A stretch of 64,000 nucleotides of DNA, from assembly GCA_039619475.1 (NCBI GenBank), contig CM077115.1:491247352-491311351 (forward strand). Direction: 5' to 3'. The notes beneath the pieces are model-generated. The model ran no database searches. It was given only the letters and a program-made list of their open reading frames with translations, and was not told the DNA's origin. Shown here in pieces: positions 1 through 10,744 of this stretch. The stretch comes from Icerya purchasi (lineage: Eukaryota; Arthropoda; Insecta; Hemiptera; Monophlebidae). How positions within the stretch are numbered: the stretch's first letter is position 1; each line of letters opens with the position of its first letter. The translations under genes were made by a program, and so were the position numbers.

Positions 1-1150
1 CAATGTTCATTCTCTCTCTGTGAAAATCGTGTTTTTTTGGAATAACAATGATTTCCTCTTTCCATTAATTCTTTTTTTTGCGCAAAAACCGTTTCAACAA
101 GCTCTTTGAAAAACGGTCATGTTCACAAAGCGAATGAGATTAAAAATCGGAAACTTTTTCTTTCTTCTCCTTTCTGTTTTAATGGTTATTTGTGTTGTCT
201 CGGTGATGCGGCACATTTTATGACTTGTCTTAAGTGTCAGTTTTGATTTAATGAACATTCCCGCCAGAAAGATGTGTTAAAAAAGTTAGTTCACACATTT
301 CGCAGGTTTGCGTAGAGTATAGGAAGCGCAACAACAACACGTTAAAATAAGAAACTAAGAAATTCATATAATTTACTCCGAATGAAATGACTATTGTTAA
401 CGAGAAAAGTAAAATAGTGTAGTTGTAGTATTATTGCGAAAAAGGATAGAAAAAAACCCAGTAACAGATGATGCGAAATCTAATAAAAGTACACAAAATA
501 AATACTCGGGGCAAGAGACCATCGTGTCGATTCCATATATAATGGCCGTCCGAACCGAATTGTGTTGTTTTAGGTCTTTTAGTGGGATTATTCCTAGAAA
601 CGAACTAAATTTATCGGTTGGAAAGCGAATAAAAGGAATAATAATGTATAGGTTGGCGGCAGCGCTTGAAAGACTCTTTAGAATCGAAGAAGATTAAAAA
701 AAACGGTGAAAAAATCAGAATAAAAACCGACGAGAGGAAAATGAACTACTGCCGAAGGCTTTTGAAGAGAAAAATAAGCAGCATATCATCGTGTTAAAAT
801 TATAAGAATCGATAGAATGTAAGATGAGAAAAGAAAAAAAGTAAGCAATAGCGAAAGAATTACTGCCAGTGTCTATTGAAATGGTGGAAAAAAATACCGT
901 TAACGCGAGAAGAGGAAAGCGAACGAAGAAAAACATTTTAGAACGTAAGTCTTCGGAAAATTTCTTACAAAATGCACGAAAAAAAAAAAAAAAATGTGAA
1001 AGAATAAGTAATGAAAAGGGAGTAAAATAAACAGCGAGAATAACGAAAATAAAAAATATCAAAAGTGTATAGTTTTCAGTATTGGTAAAACGGGTCGTAA
1101 TGGAAAAAGTGCTTCGAATGAAAAATAGTGTAAACGGTTATAATAATATC
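1..1150. other. AT-rich stretch without a recognisable gene
   Basis: No frame here has recognisable domain content. A small plus-strand frame at 434-697 has no family signature. From about 700 to 1070 the plus strand is strongly purine-rich with several A runs, so the opposite-strand frames are low-complexity Phe/Ser/Leu strings. I see no promoter, RNA gene or terminal repeat. Confidence 0.5.
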
Positions 1151-1179
1151 GGCAACTAATTATTAAATAGGCAATCATG

Positions 1180-1580
1180 AAAGTTACATTTAAATGTGCT
1201 ATTCAGTCATCTCTAACTCATCGGCCATGGTTCCTAGACTTACCAAACTGAAGCGGTCCACCATCTCGGCTATTTGTCGCCTTCGCTTTAATTTCTCGGT
1301 TTTCATCTGATTCTATTTCATTTTGTCCTTTTTACCCCACGTACTTTCCTTTTGATTCTGTTATCATGTTTTATTTGAATGTACGACCCTCTCTTCTGAA
1401 CCAACAACTGTCTTTCTATTCTTCTCTATTAAAACTTGGTATCTCTACTCGCCTCTTTATATTCTCTCATTTCCTTCTCTACTTCTGTTACTTTTTTTTT
1501 TTTTTAATATTAAACATGTGTATTGCGTTTGAGAATCCCGCCAAGAAGGCTTGTCGGCAGGGTCCTAAAAATTACACACA
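1180..1580 (+). pseudogene. Probable decayed 3' end of a LINE
   Basis: This C/T-rich, G-poor block looks like the C-terminal coding end and 3' UTR of a non-LTR retrotransposon. It reads, in fragments, as a leucine/phenylalanine-rich tail containing a SLLKLGIS-like phrase, and ends in a short block with the words CCCGCCAAG and GGCTTGTCGGC near 1540-1570. Similar blocks occur near 7130-7405 and 53600-54198, where a CAA(A/G)GCCGCTG motif precedes a poly(A) run. No polymerase motif remains, so the family is not assignable. The resemblance is by eye and the reading frame is interrupted. Confidence 0.3.
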
Positions 1581-2700
1581 TGTCTCCCCATTCTTTATTT
1601 TATAAATATCATACAAAATTACTTAAAATTATTATAACGGAAACATAATTTTATGATCTTAATTTATTTATGTACCCTGTATCTGATTTTATTCTTATTT
1701 TATATTATTACTTATAAAATTACTCATACACCCATCTTCCAATTATTCCATACGCATTTATATCTCTACACGCATACCGGCCTAGATTTTATTATCTTAT
1801 GTTTGTCCGTGATCCATTTTTTTTTTATTTGCCCTTGAAACATCGGCAATTTAAAGAAGAAAAAAAAAGTAAATAGATATTTAACTAAAAAGAAACAGAA
1901 AAAAAGGGGGGCAGTATTAAGAATGAATGTCGGTGGTTTAAAGGTTGGTATGTATTGAGATTATTCCTGAGAGGTGTGAAAGTATTTCGAAGGCTACGTT
2001 GATTGTTGCCGGTGAGAGATTGAAGAAAAATCTATAGTAGGAAACTAGAGAATTCGTAGACAGATATTGCCGTTGCCAGATGTGTAGACTATATTAGTAG
2101 GAGAAAAAGTTGAACTAGGAGGCAATTAAGATAACGCCTTGAGGCAGATTTGCTTTAAAAACGATGAACGAAGAGTTAGCCAATTCGGGGATAGCAAAAG
2201 AGGGAATTATCGCTTCGTTTGAAAATAAGTCTCGAAAGGCATATTCGTTTTACTTTTTCGATTCCGAGCAAAGCCCAAAGGAATATTCTCAGTAAACGGA
2301 TGTTTGAATGCGAGACAATCCTTTTTTTTTTCTTTTTTCTCTGGTCGCCTCGCCGTTTTTAATTCTTTTTTCATTCGATTCGGTCAAATTCGATAACTAA
2401 AATGTTGCTTTTAATTGTTAATCTCTTTCATAATGTTACATGTGAGCAATAACATCAGTATCGAGATTATCGATGTAAGAAATGACGAAATTATGTCAAA
2501 TGCGGCAAGTCTGACATTTTGTTACAACGCAACAAGTCATTTTCATTTATATTATTCATTTAATATGAAAGTGATGAACTGTGCACTAAATTATAAATAT
2601 TTCGACTAGTTTCGGTTACACATAGAAGCCCACATAATCAAGCTTTGAAGAAAAAAAAAAAAAAAAAGGTTAAACTTCATCGGGTAATTTATATTTGCAT
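1581..2700. other. AT-rich spacer, no gene seen
   Basis: I find no convincing frame or repeat boundary. The stretch contains short homopolymers, for example an A run near 2649-2667. Two ORFs of about 60 codons within it are A/T-driven and carry no motif. Confidence 0.5.
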
Positions 2701-2709
2701 ATTTTAACT

Positions 2710-3880
2710 TTAATGACCGCAGCGATTAGGTTAGAAACAAGGTCAGTCAAGCACAATGTTTCATGCGCTGAGGATTCCGTATGTTAAGTTAAAAGGTAAC
2801 GGTAATATTTTTATGCACTAAATTCAAAACAAACAAAGAAATCTGATTTTTCGGACCGCAAAGCACGTCATCTTTCGCGCTTTTTGAACGTTTCGTCAAC
2901 TTTGAAAGTTTCTGAAAAAAAATGAAATACAATTTTATTTCCGAAAAATAGCGCGATCTTTCCATTGATATATCATCACGTGCGCTTGGGAAGAAAAATA
3001 CTTTTTTCAAAAATTTCGAGCTTTCGGCGCCCGGAAGGCCCAATTTTAAAGTTGGAAACCCGGATGTTCCGAATTAGAAAAATATACGGAGATGCGCATT
3101 TTTATTAACCTTGCTTAAAACTTTTAACTATAATGGTCGCGCCGCAAAGGAAGGGCCACAGGTCATTTTTCACGCTCTTTTGAAGTTTTTGCCAATTTCG
3201 GAAGTTCCGTTAAGGAAACGAAATACACCGTTTCGTTCAAAATTGATGTTTATCTTTCCATCGATATATCACGTGCCCGGAAAAAAAAAAATATATTTTT
3301 TCAAAAATTCCCAGCTTTCTGCAGCTTGACGGAGGGCCTACATATCAAGTTTCAAGCTAGACCGTAATTTTCCTATATAGCGGTCCTTCATGCGTATGTT
3401 TGAGATACGTTTCCCCTCAGCTTTTTTACTCGGGCTATTACTTACGTGAACTTCCTACTTTTTTTCCTTTTTCTTTTTTTGCTGTTTAAAGCCCAAAAAG
3501 TGGGGTGGGGTTTAAATAAATTTTTAACCGTGATTTTTTGATTTTATGAAAGGGGTTTGTTGCGTTTTGTTTTTATATTTTGAATTTCACTTTTAAACGG
3601 TTATTATCTGGCGATGAGTTATGAATTTTTTGAGGCCGTTTTAAATTCCACGTTACATGTATTCTTGACGGGTTTTTTTTTTTTTTTTTCTGCCCAGGGT
3701 AATCGGTTAGTTTGAAGTTATAGATACGATTTTAAAGAAAATTTTAATTGTAATTTATGATGCAATTTCAAAGTTCAAACCGTTCGTGAGTTATTGCATA
3801 TTTCAATTGAATATTTTTGTCGTTTCTGAACACCATCTTATTAGGATTCCGTACATTACATGCGCACGGAACAACGCTAA
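2710..3880 (+). mobile_element. Helitron-like repeat family, copy 1
   Basis: This is the first of four same-orientation copies (others near 18860-19620, 22896-24040 and inside 24456-25423). Shared landmarks in order are GTCAGTCAAGCA near the start, GATATATCA blocks, a CCCAAAAAGTGGGG-type block, CAGGGTAATCGGTTAG, and a 3' hairpin region beginning TTAGGATTCCGTACATTACA at 3841. In this copy the hairpin's right arm is damaged. A roughly 300-bp module (GCCGCAAAG ... GATATATCA) occurs twice, at about 2830-3000 and 3120-3290. Copy 4 of the same family has canonical Helitron ends, which is why I call this Helitron-like. It encodes nothing recognisable and is non-autonomous. The 5' boundary is inferred from where similarity to copy 3 begins and is approximate. 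Confidence 0.6.
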
Positions 3881-4484
3881 AAAGGTCGTTCTGAACGGTG
3901 ACGAATACTATTCACATTTTGCCAACAAATAGTCGAAAAGAATTCTAAAATATCCGGGCTACCGTCTTATTCCGTAATAAGCGAATAATACGCGTTGTAA
4001 GTTTTAATCATTTCGAAACATTTCTTTTCGCCGGAAGAAAAATCTAAGCGAACAGTTTTCGAAATAAAATGTAACCGTTTCGATTTTTAATCGCCTTCGA
4101 AAATATTCTCCGTGTATATGGGTGTAAGCAACGTCGGTGAAAAGTACCCTTATATATACGGAAGAACTCTGATGTAGAAAAATTTCCACCATTCCAAAAA
4201 TGTTTCATAATTATGCAACATTTCATAAATCCACCGTAATTTGTTTTGTGATCAGGTACTTTTGCGTAAGATATGCTGAAATATTCTAATGCCGCCGTAA
4301 AAGAGATCGCAAATTTAAACTCATTCTATGCTGTATGATGTTTTTTTTTTTCTTTTTTGATATAATATATTTATTATTTACTATACTTTCATAATGATTA
4401 ATTAATATGTCCCTTCCAATTAATGCTATTTTACAGTGTCTTAGTACGTTGTTATTGTACTCATTCAAAATATGTACTTAATAC
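3881..4484. other. Spacer between two mobile elements
   Basis: No gene is visible. Two overlapping minus-strand frames of about 60 codons at 4004-4226 have no family features. The tract ends at the target duplication of the LINE that follows. Confidence 0.5.
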
Positions 4485-4498
4485 AAAGATCTTGTAAT
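4485..4498. repeat. 14-bp target site duplication, left copy
   Basis: AAAGATCTTGTAAT here is identical to 6104-6117, and the flanking bases on either side differ. The two copies exactly bracket the rearranged LINE insertion, as expected for target-primed reverse transcription. Confidence 0.85.
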
Positions 4499-5657
4499 TT
4501 TTTATTTATTTTTTTCGACTTTGGCCATCTGAGGACCACGGAAATATTACACGAATAACGCCAGCTACATTTCGTTCCTTCCCATTTTCTTTCGTTTGTT
4601 TGCCCAATATACTTTCATTTTTTCCGAGTGCGCTTTCTTCATTTCTTCTGTCCACTTTCGCCCTGTTTTCTTCACTGTGTCCTTCCGGAATCCTCGAAAA
4701 GTCTGAACCTTCCGACTGAACTTATTTCTGTCTTCAATTTCACTTTCGCTGATCCCCATCTGTTCCAAATCTCTTTCTACTTGTACTATCCACAGTATCC
4801 TACATTTCGGATTGTTGTCGAAGTAGTCAAAGATTCTTTTGGTAAGGCGTTCATTATCCATTCTTTTGATGTGACCATAAAAGGCGATTCTTCTTTTCCT
4901 AAATGTGTTACTGACCTTTTCTATTATTTCGTATACTTCATTATTGCTCCTTAATTTCCAGTACTCATCGTCTCTCCTGGGGCCCAATATTTTCCGGATT
5001 ATTTTCCTTTCCTTAATTTCGAACTGGTGCATTTCCTCGTTCGAAGTCATGTTCAGGCATTCAGCTGCGTATAGGCACTGCGGCTTAATAACCGTGTTAT
5101 AGTGTCTTATTTTGGCATTTCTAGATATTGATTTTTTATTATACGTGCTTCTTGTTAGCTGAAATGACCTTCCCATTCTGTGTATTCGTTCTTGCATCGA
5201 TCTTTTATCCCCGGCGTTTACTTGGATCGTTTCTCCTAGGTATTTAAATTCTTCCGCTCTTCTTATCACTCTTCCATGCGTTTTTATTATGTTGGGATCC
5301 TTTTTATCACTCGTCATGAATTTGGTTTTCTCGAAAGCTATTTCCAGCCCGACCTTTGCTGCCATCTCACTTAATATTTCAACTTGACGCTTAGCCTCTG
5401 CTACACTACCGGCTACCAGTGCAAGGTCATCTGCAAATGCAAGGCAGTCTATCTGCAGGTTGTTTTTCTTCCGTCCAATCATCACTTTCTTAATTTCTTC
5501 CCGCTCCGTGGCTTTTCTCCATTTCCGTATTACCTTTTCTAAAACGCAATTAAATAGTATGGACGATAATCCATCACCTTGTCGCACGCCGGTTCTTATT
5601 TTAAATGGCTCCGAGTATTCGTTTCGGAATTTGATTTTTGATCTTGTGTCCACAGGG
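4499..5657 (-). pseudogene. LINE reverse transcriptase, 3' part of a twin-primed insertion
   Basis: A minus-strand frame of about 362 codons (4565-5653) encodes the second half of a non-LTR reverse transcriptase. It has motif B (GVRQGDGLS, residues 22-30), motif C FADD (residues 73-76), a thumb/connection region with FKYLGETI, and a C-terminal FYGHIKRMD phrase. Such proteins reverse-transcribe their own RNA at a nicked chromosomal site. The N-terminal half of the RT, including motif A, is absent because the copy is cut at about 5654, where it abuts an inverted 5' segment. The frame's first codon is GTG, so it is a fragment boundary and not a true start. The 3' side has a short A-rich tail (T-rich on the plus strand at 4499-4515) next to the target duplication. 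The family resembles insect LINEs with an APE-type endonuclease; the clade is not settled. Confidence 0.85.
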
Positions 5658-6103
5658 CGCGACGGTACCGCATGTTAGATTCCCGACAGCGTCGGTTCTC
5701 CATGTTAGGAGCGGCTGAAACATCACTCTGGGACTTACAATCTCAGTTTTAATCATGAGATAGTGCAGAACATTTTCACTATCTCCTCCGAAGTTAATTC
5801 TAAATTACACGCATGATGGAAAAAACACTTCATTTAACTACCCCAGGAGGTAACCTGCAAAGGAAATCCTCCACCATCTATGGTGCATCTGAGCGTTCAT
5901 TTTCTGGGGAGCTCAGACCAACATGCTTTAAGAAGAATAGGACTGTATATGATGAACAGACGAAGAGATTGAGGACAAAGAAGAAGTATTATTTCGGAAC
6001 TCTGAACATTAACTCACTCCTTAAAGTTGGAAAATTAAAACAGCTGATTACAGTAATGAAGGAACAAAAAATCGAAATTTTAGCACTGCAGGAGACCAGA
6101 TGT
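5658..6103 (+). pseudogene. Inverted LINE 5' segment: 5' UTR and start of the APE-type endonuclease
   Basis: A plus-strand frame (5813-6121, 102 codons) enters an apurinic-endonuclease-type domain: GTLNINSL at about residues 62-69, then LALQETR, the region that supplies the catalytic glutamate, at about 91-97. The frame then runs into the target duplication, so its last residues come from flanking DNA. About 155 bp upstream of the ATG is probably 5' UTR. Its orientation is opposite to the adjacent RT half, and both lie inside one pair of target duplications, so this is the inverted 5' part of the same insertion. Priming from an internal RNA position beginning near 6103 explains why the endonuclease stops there. 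Confidence 0.8.
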
Positions 6104-6117
6104 AAAGATCTTGTAAT
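6104..6117. repeat. 14-bp target site duplication, right copy
   Basis: This is an exact copy of 4485-4498 (AAAGATCTTGTAAT). It marks the end of the twin-primed LINE insertion. Confidence 0.85.
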
Positions 6118-7129
6118 ATAAATACAAAAAAAAAGTATTTTTACGATACGTGATTTCGTTAATTAAATTTATTAAAAAGTTTGTTTGTGAATTAAATCTG
6201 TTATAACTCGTCAAATTCAGGAAAAAATTAAAATTTTTTTTCATAGGCTAATTTATTCTTCGTCCATTTGCTGTGTCGACTTTTAATTTGAGAAGTTACT
6301 GATTTTTTATGTTGCTTCCTTATATATAAAGAAATTATTTTTTATCATTTTCGACCGTTTGTATGTTTTCTTTTTCTTTTTTATCTAAAAAAAAGTGTAA
6401 GTTGAGGGTTTCACAGAGCAAGTACGTTCGTTGTGCGAATTCATTATGGTTTATTCGGATTAGGAAAATTACAATGATATTGTTGTCGATCTTTTTATAT
6501 AAACCGTAAAATATTATCAAACCTAATTTTATATATATATATATATGTGTAAGGATATACATACATAAACTTGCGCCAAATCTCTTTTATGGCGGCATTA
6601 GAATAGTTCGTCGTATCTTTCGCAAAAATCTGTGACCAGAAAAAAAATTCAATGAATAATTATGAAACGTTATTGGAATTGTGCGAAATTTGCCTCCGCT
6701 GCTGTAAATTCGGGAGAGTACATTTTGGTAACTTACATGCATTCTAAAATCATATATTTCAGTTTCTTCGAATTTTATTTAAGCTAACAGGAACGGGAAA
6801 AAAAAAGAAATTAAATAATGCAAAGGAAAATTAATCGGTAATATAACTTGCCTTTCAATTAGTTACTCTTTCGGTTACCTTTTTTTTTGCTTCCTCTTTT
6901 CTAACGCCATTTTTTTTTTTTTTTTTTTTTTCGGATTTAATAATTCGATTAAAATAGAAGTTCACCTCCCCCAAACATAGAAATGTGTGATGTGCTTTAA
7001 CATGAAAAAAATGACGATGACGTCATTAATATTTCTTTAAATCATCCAGAAATTTTACCGTAACTGAAAAATGTTTACCCTATATTGGATTTTTATTCTT
7101 CTAATTAACGTAGAGTGGTGAAGTCATTT
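6118..7129. other. AT-rich spacer, no gene seen
   Basis: This holds AT-rich DNA with a short (AT)n run near 6531-6545 and a T run at about 6911-6930. The small frames are compositional. No repeat boundary was identified. Confidence 0.5.
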
Positions 7130-7405
7130 TTTTCCTCCATCTATGTATTTTAAAATAATTGTATTTGTGATCCAAATCATATCCTTTTCGAATGTTCTGC
7201 ACTCTTTAACGAACGCTCCTTTCTTTACGCCTAATTTCCGGCTTTGGATCTTCCTACTCGCTTTAACGCTACCTATATCCCCTTTCCTTCCCATTATTGC
7301 CTTCAGTTATTCCGTTGCTGCTTTGTGAGTTCCATTTCTGACCGCCTGGCTATTTAGTTCTATCTATTGAATTATTAAGTTGTTGGGTCAAGGCCGCTGT
7401 AGGAA
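7130..7405 (+). pseudogene. Probable decayed LINE 3' end
   Basis: A C/T-rich block reads in one frame as a fragment with FECSALF near its start, like the last zinc-knuckle region of LINE polymerases, followed by a CAAGGCCGCTG motif and a poly(A) run at about 7405-7416. The same CAA(A/G)GCCGCTG-plus-A-run ending occurs twice at 54.1-54.5 kb. No catalytic motif survives. The assignment rests on the shared 3' ending and the cysteine phrase. Confidence 0.35.
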
Positions 7406-7718
7406 AAAAAAAAAACTACAGAAAATATAGCGTAATATTCTGAATACATAATGTGATCCTCAAAAAACTTATTCACGATTCGATGGTTCCGCGAAGTAGA
7501 AATTTTTTTTTTTCATTTGAATCTTTCGCCGGAATCCCAGTGATCGCGGGGTCAAGCTAAATGATAATGTTGACTCCGCAGCCAAATGCGCTGCTTCGAA
7601 CGGAACTGTATTCCCGTTCATTCCTTCCTCAGACTTACATCGCGGGGAGTCGTGCCTCTGCCTTGGCAGATTGGATAGCTTATAAAAATAGGAACGACAT
7701 TGGTAGACATTAGTCTCA

Positions 7719-7726
7719 TATTCTTC
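7719..7726. repeat. 8-bp target site duplication (hAT-type), left
   Basis: TATTCTTC immediately precedes the 14-bp terminal repeat. An identical octamer follows the right terminus at 8196-8203. Confidence 0.85.
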
Positions 7727-8195
7727 CAGTGGCGTGCCAATCGGGAGGGGAGCAATAGGGGTAGTCGCCCTTCCGAAAAAAAACCGAAGGGGCGAGAGTT
7801 ATTTAATAAAAATCTAAGAAAATTAAGCGAAATAAATGTAAAGAGAGATCGTTTGAATTAATAAAATTCAGTTTTTTAACTATATTAAATATTATATCGT
7901 CGTCACAAAAATAAAATAAAGTGGCCATCCATCGAACGAGAAAACAAAAACCAGAAATTTCGGATAATCGGAAAAAATAAAAATTCCATAAAAGAAAATC
8001 CATCAAAGTAAAAAACGTTTTTAATATATTTCAGTTCTTAATTACACGCTCTTTTTATTTATATAAAATATTATCAGTAGCGACAAAAAAAAAATACATT
8101 CTTTTTTTATTAATCTATATATAGGCCTCTCTATGTGTAGGAGTTATTATCCCCCCCCCCCTCCCCACTGATTGTTAAACGTTGGCACGCCACTG
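7727..8195. mobile_element. Non-autonomous hAT-type DNA transposon (469 bp)
   Basis: The element is bounded by perfect 14-bp terminal inverted repeats, CAGTGGCGTGCCAA at 7727-7740 and its complement at 8182-8195. Identical 8-bp duplications (TATTCTTC) lie outside them. An 8-bp duplication with a CAG-starting terminal repeat is the hallmark of the hAT superfamily. The interior has G-rich and C-rich subterminal tracts and no transposase frame, so movement would have required a transposase in trans. Removing the insert and one duplication joins a minus-strand frame of about 80 codons (roughly 8352 to 7625) without a stop, so it probably landed in an older element or gene remnant that I cannot name. 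Confidence 0.85.
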
Positions 8196-8203
8196 TATTC
8201 TTC
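8196..8203. repeat. 8-bp target site duplication (hAT-type), right
   Basis: TATTCTTC matches 7719-7726 and directly abuts the right terminal inverted repeat. Confidence 0.85.
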
Positions 8204-8352
8204 CGTTTCGTTGGGACTTTGATGTTCCACCCTTTTATTCCCAGTCGTCTTATTCGTAGGTATGCTACGGTGGTTTGTAGATTGCGTATGGGGCACTCGC
8301 GTGTGGCATTAAATTTGGCGTACACCTTCCTCGTGCAACAGTAATCTCATTA

Positions 8353-8877
8353 GGTCTACCCCTTATTTAATGGCATTAATTACTTGCTTGCGACAGACAC
8401 GAATACAATAGAAAAAGAGTTTTAATGAAAAATTAATTTCACGCGGATTTTTCCCTCTATGTAGTGTGTTCATTATTTTTACTTTATTCTGGCCATGCTG
8501 CAATTTTTGGTATGGTCCGCTTTAATAATAAAATACTCCGGTTTAATTTCTAAAGTATGATAGATGGCTCAATTCGTATTCTTCTTATTATCATATTGTT
8601 ACACTCTATTTGCTGTTATAATTATTTATTTTTATTATTATTAGTTTTATTAATGTAATTGTCTAATTCCTTTCGTTATGGGGTAACAGAGCCAAATGTA
8701 GCAACTCATAATAGTTTAAACAGTTCACCAAACTTATATTTCCGTCTTTCTTTTCTTATTTTTATCTTTTATTATATTTATTTATTTTATCTCACATTAC
8801 ATTATTTGTTAGTTTCTTTCATTTATGGTTTCTGCTATATCTACCCCATTATATTTATTTATTTTATCTGCGGCATT
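8353..8877. other. AT-rich spacer, no gene seen
   Basis: No frame with domain content. T-rich plus-strand frames such as 8659-8907 are low-complexity. A block related to a second copy at 58.1 kb begins near 8879. Confidence 0.5.
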
Positions 8878-8878
8878 A

Positions 8879-9050
8879 ATTTTGACTCCCTTGCTGTCTC
8901 TCCATAGTAATTCTGGCCGTCTCCACTTTCCCCGAATGACTTTCTTAGTGTCCGCAGTTTCCGTTTGTCCTACGTTCTTCCTTCTTGATGGGTGATCGTC
9001 CGTAGCTGACAAGCCCAATAAAAAAGTAAAAGTAAAAATAAAAAAAAAAA
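8879..9050 (+). repeat. Dispersed retroelement 3' end, copy 1
   Basis: About 150 bp here match 58093-58262 closely. Both contain TTTGACTCCCTTGCT, GTCCTACGTTCTTCC and GTCCGTAGCTGACAAGCCCA, then AATAAAAA and an A-rich tail. The same orientation and shared A-rich 3' tail point to the 3' terminus of a LINE or SINE on the plus strand. No coding motif is included. This copy's tail is an interrupted GTAAAA/A run up to about 9050. Confidence 0.7.
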
Positions 9051-9414
9051 GTATTTTGTTTTCTCATTCTTTCGAAGGATTTTTTAGAATTAAGGAATAT
9101 ATTTCGTTATGTGTAATTATGTAAGTGTACGTGTGAATGTGAGGGAGTTTGAACCGTGTAGGCGTAGTTTATTTTTCTTTTTGTATATAATGTTTAATTA
9201 GCTCCAAATAAACGGTAAACATGGGTTAAACATAATCTGCATAAATGGAAATGTGATCCACATTGCATGCAGAAGTTTAATCCGTGTAAACTAACATGGA
9301 TCCCGCTACTCGCGCAACCATTGCGCATATGCGGCCTAAAATTAAATATTATAATGTAGTTTTAGTGGTATATATTTTAATACTGTAAATAAATTGAAAT
9401 TGAAATTGAATTGA
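9051..9414. other. Spacer ending in a (TTGAA)-type tail
   Basis: No gene. The right end (about 9385-9414) has an AATAAA followed by repeated TTGAAA/TTGAA words, a style common to insect retroelement 3' tails on the plus strand. It abuts the (ATT)n tract that terminates the minus-strand R4-like element, so two 3' ends may meet here. Confidence 0.4.

Positions 9415-9450
<36 letters not shown>
9415..9450. repeat. (ATT)n tract at the 3' end of the R4-like element
   Basis: About twelve ATT units lie on the plus strand, which is (AAT)n on the element's coding strand. Dong, a member of the R4 clade, is known from silkworm to sit in TAA repeats, so this tract could be target, tail or both. Confidence 0.85.
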
Positions 9451-9452
<2 letters not shown>

Positions 9453-9512
9453 CCAAGGAATCACAGCCTTTGCTGGTTTGCTTTATAATACGGCTAATAT
9501 GTCTAGCAAGCA

Positions 9513-10405
9513 TTATAAATTTTCTCCATTTTGATGGTTAAGGAAGGTCCTTACATTTGTAGCGGCGTTTAATAGAATTGATTTTTGTATCATGTCTACT
9601 ATATATGGCGCCAGTCCTAGGTTACTTATGTTCTTAACTAACCTATTCGGTATTATGCCATTATTTCCAACAACTAGCGGTATTATTCTAACTGTATTGA
9701 TCTTCAACATATGCTTCACTTGTTCCCTAAGTTTTTCATATTTATTGACTTTATCCTCGAAAACTTTACTTATATTTCTACTATCTGGGACAGTGATATC
9801 TATTAACACACTTGATTTCTTCTTTTTATCAATTAATATAATATCCGGCCCATTATATTCCACTGTTTTATCCGTCAGCACAGTTCTATTCCAGTATAAT
9901 TTATGATGGTCATTCTCTAAAAATTTTTCCGGTACATATTTGTAAAATGGTTGCTTAGATTTAATTAAGCCGTATTTAACTCCGATTTCTTGGTGAACTA
10001 TAGCAGCTACATCATTATGTCTTTTTATATAAAATCGCGCTGCTAACTGTTCACATCCGCTTAAAATATGCTTAATTGTTTCACTTTCTTTTCCGCATTT
10101 CCTGCATTTATCCGAGATATTAGGGTCTTTAATAATATATCTTCTGTAATTTCTTGTTGTTATGGCTTGATCTTGGATTGCTGCTAAAAACCCCTCTGTT
10201 TCTGGAAATAATTCACCACGTATCAGCCATTTGTTTGATAAATATTTACCCACATTTTTTTTTCTTTTAATTCTTGTGGGAATTTTCCATGAAGTGCTTT
10301 TGTACTCCATGTTTCTTGTAAGTCTGTTCGGTTGTTGATAAAACTAGCACTATTTAAATTAAGCGGGGTGTAGCTCTTATCCGATTGTTTTATTGCAGCA
10401 TGTAA
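9513..10405 (-). pseudogene. R4-like C-terminal region: CCHC knuckle and restriction-like endonuclease
   Basis: The 265-codon frame 9513-10310 carries C69-x2-C72-x8-H81-x4-C86, then a PD-(D/E)xK-type core: PDIILID (D156), VLIDITVP (D171) and a downstream lysine in FEDKVNKY (K187). In R2/R4-type elements this nuclease nicks the target DNA for primed reverse transcription. The family's usual upstream phrase ending LHGKFPQEL is found in a different frame at about 10270-10400, so an indel at the A run near 10256-10263 shifts frame. A second shift near 10400 separates it from the preceding RT segment. The frame's ATG at 10310 is therefore not a real start. A 62-bp 3' UTR precedes the (AAT)n tract. 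Confidence 0.8.
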
Positions 10406-10740
10406 ATCTGATTCCGCACATCTGTGATTGAAGTAGTCCCCCTCATCTTCTCTATTTGACTATTTAGTAAATTCTCCAAGTGTATTAATCCTCTTCCTCC
10501 TTCACTTCTTTTAATGTACAGCCTTTCGATAGCCGCTTTCGGATGATGCATCCTTGCTTTTGTTAGGCACTTGCGCGTCATAATATCAATTCCATCAATA
10601 TCAGTTTTACTCCATCGTATCACCCCGAAGGAGTATGTTAAAATCGGAACTGCATATGTATTGATAACTTGAAATAAGAATTTACTTTTTAATTGTGTTT
10701 TTATTAGTTTCTTTATTCTATTAATATAATTTGTAATCAG
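10390..10740 (-). pseudogene. R4-like RT C-terminal (thumb) segment
   Basis: The minus-strand reading from about 10735 begins ITNYINRIKKLIKTQ and passes through NTYAVPILTYSFGVIRWS into a frame ending at 10390. The phrases AVPILTYSFGV and GGRGLIHLE are typical of the post-palm region of R4/R2-type polymerases. It is the direct continuation of the RT at 11936-14260, displaced by the nested LINE at about 10745-11870. The apparent ATG at 10623 is internal. A frameshift near 10400 ends this segment. Confidence 0.75.
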
Positions 10741-10744
10741 CTAT

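Noticed and set aside
8659..8907. 82-codon plus-strand frame
   Set aside because: T-rich low-complexity translation overlapping the start of the dispersed 3'-end repeat; no motif.
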